DNA of 28,234 bases. It comes from Bacteriovoracaceae bacterium (GTDB lineage: Bacteria > Bdellovibrionota > UBA1018). Made by a program: the position numbers and the translations under genes. The DNA is taken from positions 1 through 28,234 of the forward strand of contig CANFHS010000002.1 in the NCBI GenBank assembly GCA_947446835.1, written 5' to 3'. Below, piece by piece: positions 24,904 to 28,234 of the stretch. Numbering within the stretch: the stretch's first letter is position 1; each line of letters starts with the position of its first letter. Under the pieces are notes generated by a model that saw only the letters and a list, made by a program, of their open reading frames with translations, was not told the DNA's origin and ran no database searches.

Positions 24904-25764
24904 TCAGTTCAGTTCGGCCGAGCGCGGTTCAGACGCACCCGGTGACCCCAGGGTCACGGGAACCGTGGCCAGCGAAGCAGGCACGTTGGCCTTGGGCTGG
25001 TTCCGGGCCAAAACCTCTTTGGCCAGATTCAGATAAGCCAGACATCCCTTCGAGTCGATGTCGTACAAAAGCACCGGCTTCCCGAAGCTCGAACACTCGC
25101 TCAGGCGAACGTTCCGAGGGATGATGGTCTCAAATACTTGACTAGAAAAGTGGGTCCGGACTTCTTTGACCACTTCGTTGGCCAGATTATTCCGACCGTC
25201 AAACATCGTGAGGAGAATCCCCTCTTCTTCAAGGCTCGGATTCAGGCTCTGGCGAATCAGGCTGACCGTGTGAAGCAGCTGACTCAGGCCTTCCAGAGCA
25301 AAATACTCGCACTGCAACGGAACCAGGAAACTGTCGGCCGCGTTCAAAGCGTTGACGGTCAGAAGACCCAGCGAAGGCGGGCAATCAATCAGGATGAAAT
25401 CGTACTGGGACTTGATCTCAGCGATCGCGGCCTTCAGCTTGGCCTCACGCGCAAATGCCGAAACAAGCTCAATCTCGGCGCCCGCAAGATCTCCATTGGC
25501 CGGGGCCACGAAAAGGCAATCCATCTCTGTAGGCACGATGACCTGCGACAAGGGCACTTGGCCGATGAGCGCGTGGTAGGTGCTGGGCTTACCCTCCATT
25601 CCTGCCCGGTCGACCCCAAGGGCAGAACTGGCGTTCCCCTGCGGATCAAAATCGATCAGGAGAACCTTCTTCTCAGCGACAGCCAACGAGGCCGCAAGGT
25701 TCACCGTGGTCGTGGTTTTCCCCACGCCACCCTTTTGGTTACTCAGCGCAATGACTTTTCCCAT
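24904..25764 (-). CDS. parA: Chromosome partitioning ATPase ParA
   Basis: Walker-type ATPase that moves ParB-parS complexes. The product has the deviant Walker A KGGVGKTT (11-18), LLIDFDPQGNAS (Walker A'), and FILIDCPPSLGLLTVNAL (Walker B region). The ATG at 25764 is chosen because it begins the conserved MGKVIALSNQKGG and has AGGGGG 5 nt upstream. An upstream in-frame start would add 24 residues crossing the inverted repeat at 25801-25840. The 286 residues include an extra C-terminal tail of about 30 Ala/Pro/Ser-rich residues beyond the usual ParA end. Confidence 0.97.
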   Translation of the reverse strand: MGKVIALSNQKGGVGKTTTTVNLAASLAVAEKKVLLIDFDPQGNASSALGVDRAGMEGKPSTYHALIGQVPLSQVIVPTEMDCLFVAPANGDLAGAEIELVSAFAREAKLKAAIAEIKSQYDFILIDCPPSLGLLTVNALNAADSFLVPLQCEYFALEGLSQLLHTVSLIRQSLNPSLEEEGILLTMFDGRNNLANEVVKEVRTHFSSQVFETIIPRNVRLSECSSFGKPVLLYDIDSKGCLAYLNLAKEVLARNQPKANVPASLATVPVTLGSPGASEPRSAELN

Positions 25765-25800
25765 CTCAACCCCCTCGGATCGGCACTTTTCCCCAGAAAT

Positions 25801-25840
25801 TGTTTTGGGAGCGCCACTCTGAAGCGGCGCTCCCAAAACA
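25801..25840. repeat. Perfect 15-bp inverted repeat just upstream of parA
   Basis: Arms TGTTTTGGGAGCGCC (25801-25815) and GGCGCTCCCAAAACA (25826-25840) are exact reverse complements around a 10-bp loop. The repeat ends 36 bp before the parA start codon. The T-rich end leads into and the A-rich end leads out of the stem on both strands, the reverse of an intrinsic terminator. In RNA it would be a very stable hairpin in the parA leader; in DNA it could bind a dimeric protein. No second copy was seen in the window. Confidence 0.85.
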
Positions 25841-25987
25841 AGTGGTGTGGTTGGAACGGGTAATCAGTGCCTAATCTTGAGTATCAAGCGCTCTCGAGCG
25901 CCTCTACTGACGAGGTTAATCGGGTTACTCAGGGCGATCAAGGGGGAAACAGAATTTTTTTACGGACTCTTCAACAGACTACCCACG

Positions 25988-26003
25988 TGTTCCACGGGGA
26001 ACA
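25988..26003. promoter_or_regulatory. parS site 1
   Basis: TGTTCCACGGGGAACA is the parS palindrome with one mismatch (G for T at position 10 of TGTTCCACGTGGAACA). It is centred in a wider dyad formed by CAGACTA (25975-25981) and TAGTCTG (26009-26015). It lies 224 bp upstream of parA. Confidence 0.85.
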
Positions 26004-26051
26004 CCGGCTAGTCTGGATATCCAAGGACCTGGCCAACTCCCGAAGGTCGTT

Positions 26052-26067
26052 TGTTCCACGGGGAACA
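26052..26067. promoter_or_regulatory. parS site 2
   Basis: TGTTCCACGGGGAACA has exactly the same sequence and one-base deviation as site 1 and lies 64 bp from it, toward rsmG. The wider flanking arms of site 1 are absent. Confidence 0.85.
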
Positions 26068-26106
26068 GTGCGGTTTCAGCCTACCCAACGCCCTACGGGA
26101 GGCGAC

Positions 26107-26754
26107 CTACCGCCCCTTGCGGGTCAGTTTGACCAAAACCATGTATTTCTGATCGGCCCCCACCGAGTACTCATGAAATTCGGGCTCCAAGAAGTGGGAC
26201 CGCGCCTTCTTACTTTCAAGACTCCCCCATTCGTCCGCCCAGCCTCTCGACTTCAGCAAAATGAGCGTGTTCCACGTGGAACACGGGGCAATCCACGAAA
26301 AAATCCTCGAAACCGGGCCCACTGCACGCGCCACGATGCTCTCGACACGCTCCCTTTTCAAGAATTCCTCAGCTCTCCCCTTGAAAACCTGGACCTGGGA
26401 CGAGACCCCGAGATCAGAGCTGGCTCGCTCCAGAAAGTCAGCCTTCCTGCCCTCGGAATCCGCTAAAACCCAACTTCCGCGCCCGAGAAGGGCCGCCGGC
26501 AGACCAGGAACCCCGAGTCCAGAGCCTAAATCCATGGCCTTTTCCTGGATCCAGCCCGTTTTCACCAGCTCCCAGGCATCCAGAAAATGGCCTTCAAAAA
26601 AATCGGCCGGAGAAACGAGCCGGGTCAGATTCTGGACCGCGTTTTCGGCCAGAACCAGCTCCCGAAACCGCACCTGGGCCTCGATCTGTTCGGCCGAAAG
26701 GGCCCCGTGGGCCTCCAGGAGGGCACGATACTGCATGGATTCCTGGCTACTCAT
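26107..26754 (-). CDS. rsmG: 16S rRNA (guanine-N7) methyltransferase RsmG
   Basis: SAM-dependent enzyme that methylates G527 (E. coli numbering) of 16S rRNA. The 215-residue product has NLTR (42-45), the SAM loop DLGSGLGVPG (75-84) and VARAVGP in the usual order. The start ATG at 26754 overlaps the last codons of mnmG by 8 nt, so translation is coupled. The gene carries a parS site within its coding sequence, encoding part of PCSTWNTL. Confidence 0.95.
   Translation of the reverse strand: MSSQESMQYRALLEAHGALSAEQIEAQVRFRELVLAENAVQNLTRLVSPADFFEGHFLDAWELVKTGWIQEKAMDLGSGLGVPGLPAALLGRGSWVLADSEGRKADFLERASSDLGVSSQVQVFKGRAEEFLKRERVESIVARAVGPVSRIFSWIAPCSTWNTLILLKSRGWADEWGSLESKKARSHFLEPEFHEYSVGADQKYMVLVKLTRKGR
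26268..26283. promoter_or_regulatory. parS site 3, inside rsmG
   Basis: TGTTCCACGTGGAACA is a perfect 16-bp palindrome (18 bp with the flanking G and C), the canonical GC-variant of parS. It lies within rsmG, so its bases also code for protein. It is the best of the three sites and is 216 bp from site 2. Confidence 0.92.
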
Positions 26755-28234
26755 GACTGGAGGTGCTCCGTTGGGCCGCTTTTTCGCACATTTTGAGGAA
26801 AATTAGCAGTGTCGCGACCGCTGCTGGCGTCACACCGATCATGCGCGAGGCCTGACCGATGGACTCGGGCCGGGTTCTCTTCAGCCGCTCCCGGATCTCG
26901 GCCGAAAGCCCGTGGACCAAGCCATAATCCAGGGACGGGGGGATCTTCAGGTCCTCGCTCTGGCGCACGCCTTCGAGGGTCTCGAGATCTCGCCGGATAT
27001 AGCCCTCGTACTTGATCTGGATCTCGAGCTGCTCGCGAACATCGGCCCGCAACCCTTCCGGCTGAAAACCCAAGGACTCCAGCTCGGCCCAGCCCAGTTC
27101 GGGCCTCCGCAGCAGGCCCTCCCCGGTCACTTTCTCGCGGATCGCTGAAAGACCCCGCGCCTCGAACCAGGAGCGCACCTCCAGGGAGGGGGTCACTGAA
27201 AATCCGCGCAACTCCCCGAGCCCGCGCTCCAGTTGGGCGCGCTTTTCCTCAAAGAGGCGGTACTCGCGGTCGCCCAGCAGGCCCAGTTGCCGGGCCTTCT
27301 CACTCAGCCTCAGGTCTGCATTGTCCTCGCGCTGCAGGAGCCGGTACTCCGCCCGAGACGTGAACATCCGGTAGGGCTCGTCGGCACCCTTCAGGACCAA
27401 GTCGTCCACCAGGACTCCGATGTAGCCATCCAGCCGCGTCACCTCAAAGGGGTCTCTCCCCTGGGCGCCCAATGCCGCATTGATCCCGGCAACCAACCCT
27501 TGGGCCCCGGCCTCCTCATATCCGGAGGTCCCGTTGATCTGCCCCGCAAAGAAAAGTCCCGGCACGTCCTTGGACTCGAGCGTCGCCTTCAGGTCGCGAG
27601 CGTCCACACAGTCGTACTCGACGGCGTAGCCGAACCGGATGAACTCGGCCCTCTCCAACCCTGCAATGCTCCGGATGAACCGTTCCTGGACATCGCGGGG
27701 CAAGCTGGTCGAGACCCCGTTGACGTACATCTCCTCCGTATTGAGACCTTCAGGCTCAATATAGATTTGATGACGCTCCCGGTCACGAAAACGCTTCACC
27801 TTGTCTTCAATGGAGGGGCAATACCTGGGCCCCACACCCTGGATGACCCCCGTGTACATGGGCGATCGGTGGAAGTTTTCTTCAATGATATTATGAGTTT
27901 GTTCGTTCGTGTATGTGATAAAGCAATTTACTTGAGGTAAAAACGGAAACGGATTGGGTCGATGATAAAAGGAGAACGGAACGGGCTGCCTATCTCCGGG
28001 CTGGCGCTCTAACCTGCTGTAATCAATGGAATTTTTATGGAGCCTAGGCGGCGTGCCTGTCTTCAAGCGGCCCATCCGGATACCCAGGCTTTGAAGGTGG
28101 GCGCTCAAACCCACCGACGCTTGGTCGCCCACGCGACCGCCCGAGGCCTGCTCAAACCCCGTGTGCATCACTCCACGCAAAAAGGTGCCGGTCGTAATAA
28201 CGACCGAACGGGCCCGAAGCTCGGACCCGTCCGA
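26747..28234 (-). CDS. mnmG: tRNA uridine-5-carboxymethylaminomethyl modification protein MnmG (C-terminal part, runs off the window)
   Basis: FAD-dependent enzyme that works with MnmE to modify the wobble uridine of several tRNAs. The visible 495 residues include the FAD-domain segment RARSVVITTGTF at the window edge, SGGRVGDQASVGLS, GRLKTGTPPRL, GVGPRYCPSIEDKV, and the FAD motif NGTSGYEEAGAQGLVAG. The C-terminal MnmE-binding helical part (KYEGYIRRDLE) follows. The frame stays open to base 28234; a TTG at 28180 is internal, not the start. The gene ends 8 nt inside the start of rsmG. mnmG-rsmG-parAB is a classical origin-proximal order. Confidence 0.98.
   Translation of the reverse strand, partial: SDGSELRARSVVITTGTFLRGVMHTGFEQASGGRVGDQASVGLSAHLQSLGIRMGRLKTGTPPRLHKNSIDYSRLERQPGDRQPVPFSFYHRPNPFPFLPQVNCFITYTNEQTHNIIEENFHRSPMYTGVIQGVGPRYCPSIEDKVKRFRDRERHQIYIEPEGLNTEEMYVNGVSTSLPRDVQERFIRSIAGLERAEFIRFGYAVEYDCVDARDLKATLESKDVPGLFFAGQINGTSGYEEAGAQGLVAGINAALGAQGRDPFEVTRLDGYIGVLVDDLVLKGADEPYRMFTSRAEYRLLQREDNADLRLSEKARQLGLLGDREYRLFEEKRAQLERGLGELRGFSVTPSLEVRSWFEARGLSAIREKVTGEGLLRRPELGWAELESLGFQPEGLRADVREQLEIQIKYEGYIRRDLETLEGVRQSEDLKIPPSLDYGLVHGLSAEIRERLKRTRPESIGQASRMIGVTPAAVATLLIFLKMCEKAAQRSTSSHE

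Larger units (their letters stand above)
25765..26106. other. Intergenic region between parA and rsmG with segregation sites and dyads
   Basis: The 342-bp gap contains the inverted repeat at 25801-25840 and two parS sites (a third is inside rsmG). Two short adjacent dyads are also present: CTTGA-GTA-TCAAG (25876-25888) and GCGCTC-TC-GAGCGC (25888-25901). No gene or clear promoter is seen. A weak minus-strand -35 TTGATC/TTGATA near 25880-25945 could serve parA. Confidence 0.7.

Noticed and set aside
25801..25840. Inverted repeat upstream of parA as an intrinsic terminator of rsmG
   Set aside because: A-rich, not T-rich, sequence follows the stem on both strands, and the T-rich part is on the entry side.
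25867..26466. Plus-strand open frame of 199 codons over the parS region and rsmG
   Set aside because: Crosses parS sites and the 3' half of rsmG in antisense, with no ribosome binding site and no family resemblance.
28180..28182. TTG as the start of mnmG
   Set aside because: The frame is open to the window end and the upstream codons encode the conserved RSVVITTGTF segment, so the gene continues beyond the window.

Overview
The window reads as the chromosome of a GC-rich Gram-negative predatory-lineage bacterium, most likely a member of the Bdellovibrionota (formerly Deltaproteobacteria). The reasoning is the gene order mnmG-rsmG-parA-parB-bactofilin-atpF'-atpF-atpH-atpA-atpG-atpD-atpC, the duplicated b/b' stalk subunits with no a or c subunit gene beside them, lipoprotein and TonB-type envelope genes, and a flagellar rod gene with a sigma-54-type promoter. 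This placement comes from remembered gene order and protein style, not from a database search, and I cannot name a species. The right end is probably close to the replication origin, because mnmG-rsmG-parAB with clustered parS sites usually lies there.

Layout, left to right. (1) 1-252: the 5' end of a flagellar rod gene (minus). It is divergent from a one-carbon cluster folD-gcvT-gcvH (plus, 567-2969). The 314-bp gap holds a sigma-54-like promoter for the flagellar gene and, on the other strand, a possible structured leader ending in an intrinsic terminator. (2) 2992-6735: an acetyltransferase and gcvP (minus), converging on gcvH. The glycine cleavage T, H and P proteins are therefore all here but on two facing transcription units. 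(3) 6906-7223: a small unknown protein (plus). (4) 14549 down to 7227: a tightly overlapped minus-strand operon xseB-dxs-tlyA-patatin-like lipoprotein-PBP1A-TonB-like protein, joining isoprenoid precursor synthesis to peptidoglycan polymerisation. (5) 14610-15110: a small secreted protein (plus). (6) 17411-15132: a large membrane-anchored Ala/Pro/Gln-rich protein with a His-Ala run. (7) 23333-17489: the F1 ATP synthase operon with b' and b stalks. (8) 25764-23414: parA-parB-bactofilin. (9) 25765-26106: an intergenic region with parS sites and a 15-bp-arm inverted repeat. (10) rsmG and the 3' part of mnmG to the window edge.

How the genes work together: folD and gcvTHP handle tetrahydrofolate one-carbon units and glycine breakdown. 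The dxs operon supplies the precursor of the undecaprenyl carrier and then the enzyme that uses the lipid-linked substrate, with an outer-membrane-type lipoprotein in between. parABS with bactofilin is a chromosome segregation and cytoskeletal module. The features most worth a second look are a patatin-like lipoprotein that has lost its nucleophile and is translationally coupled to PBP1A, a hairpin that hides the ribosome binding site and start codon of the TonB-like gene, a palindrome that appears to end the atp operon and also contains the next gene's ribosome binding site, the possible structured RNA before folD, and the parS/inverted-repeat region. I did not see any CRISPR array, transposase, prophage, rRNA or tRNA gene.
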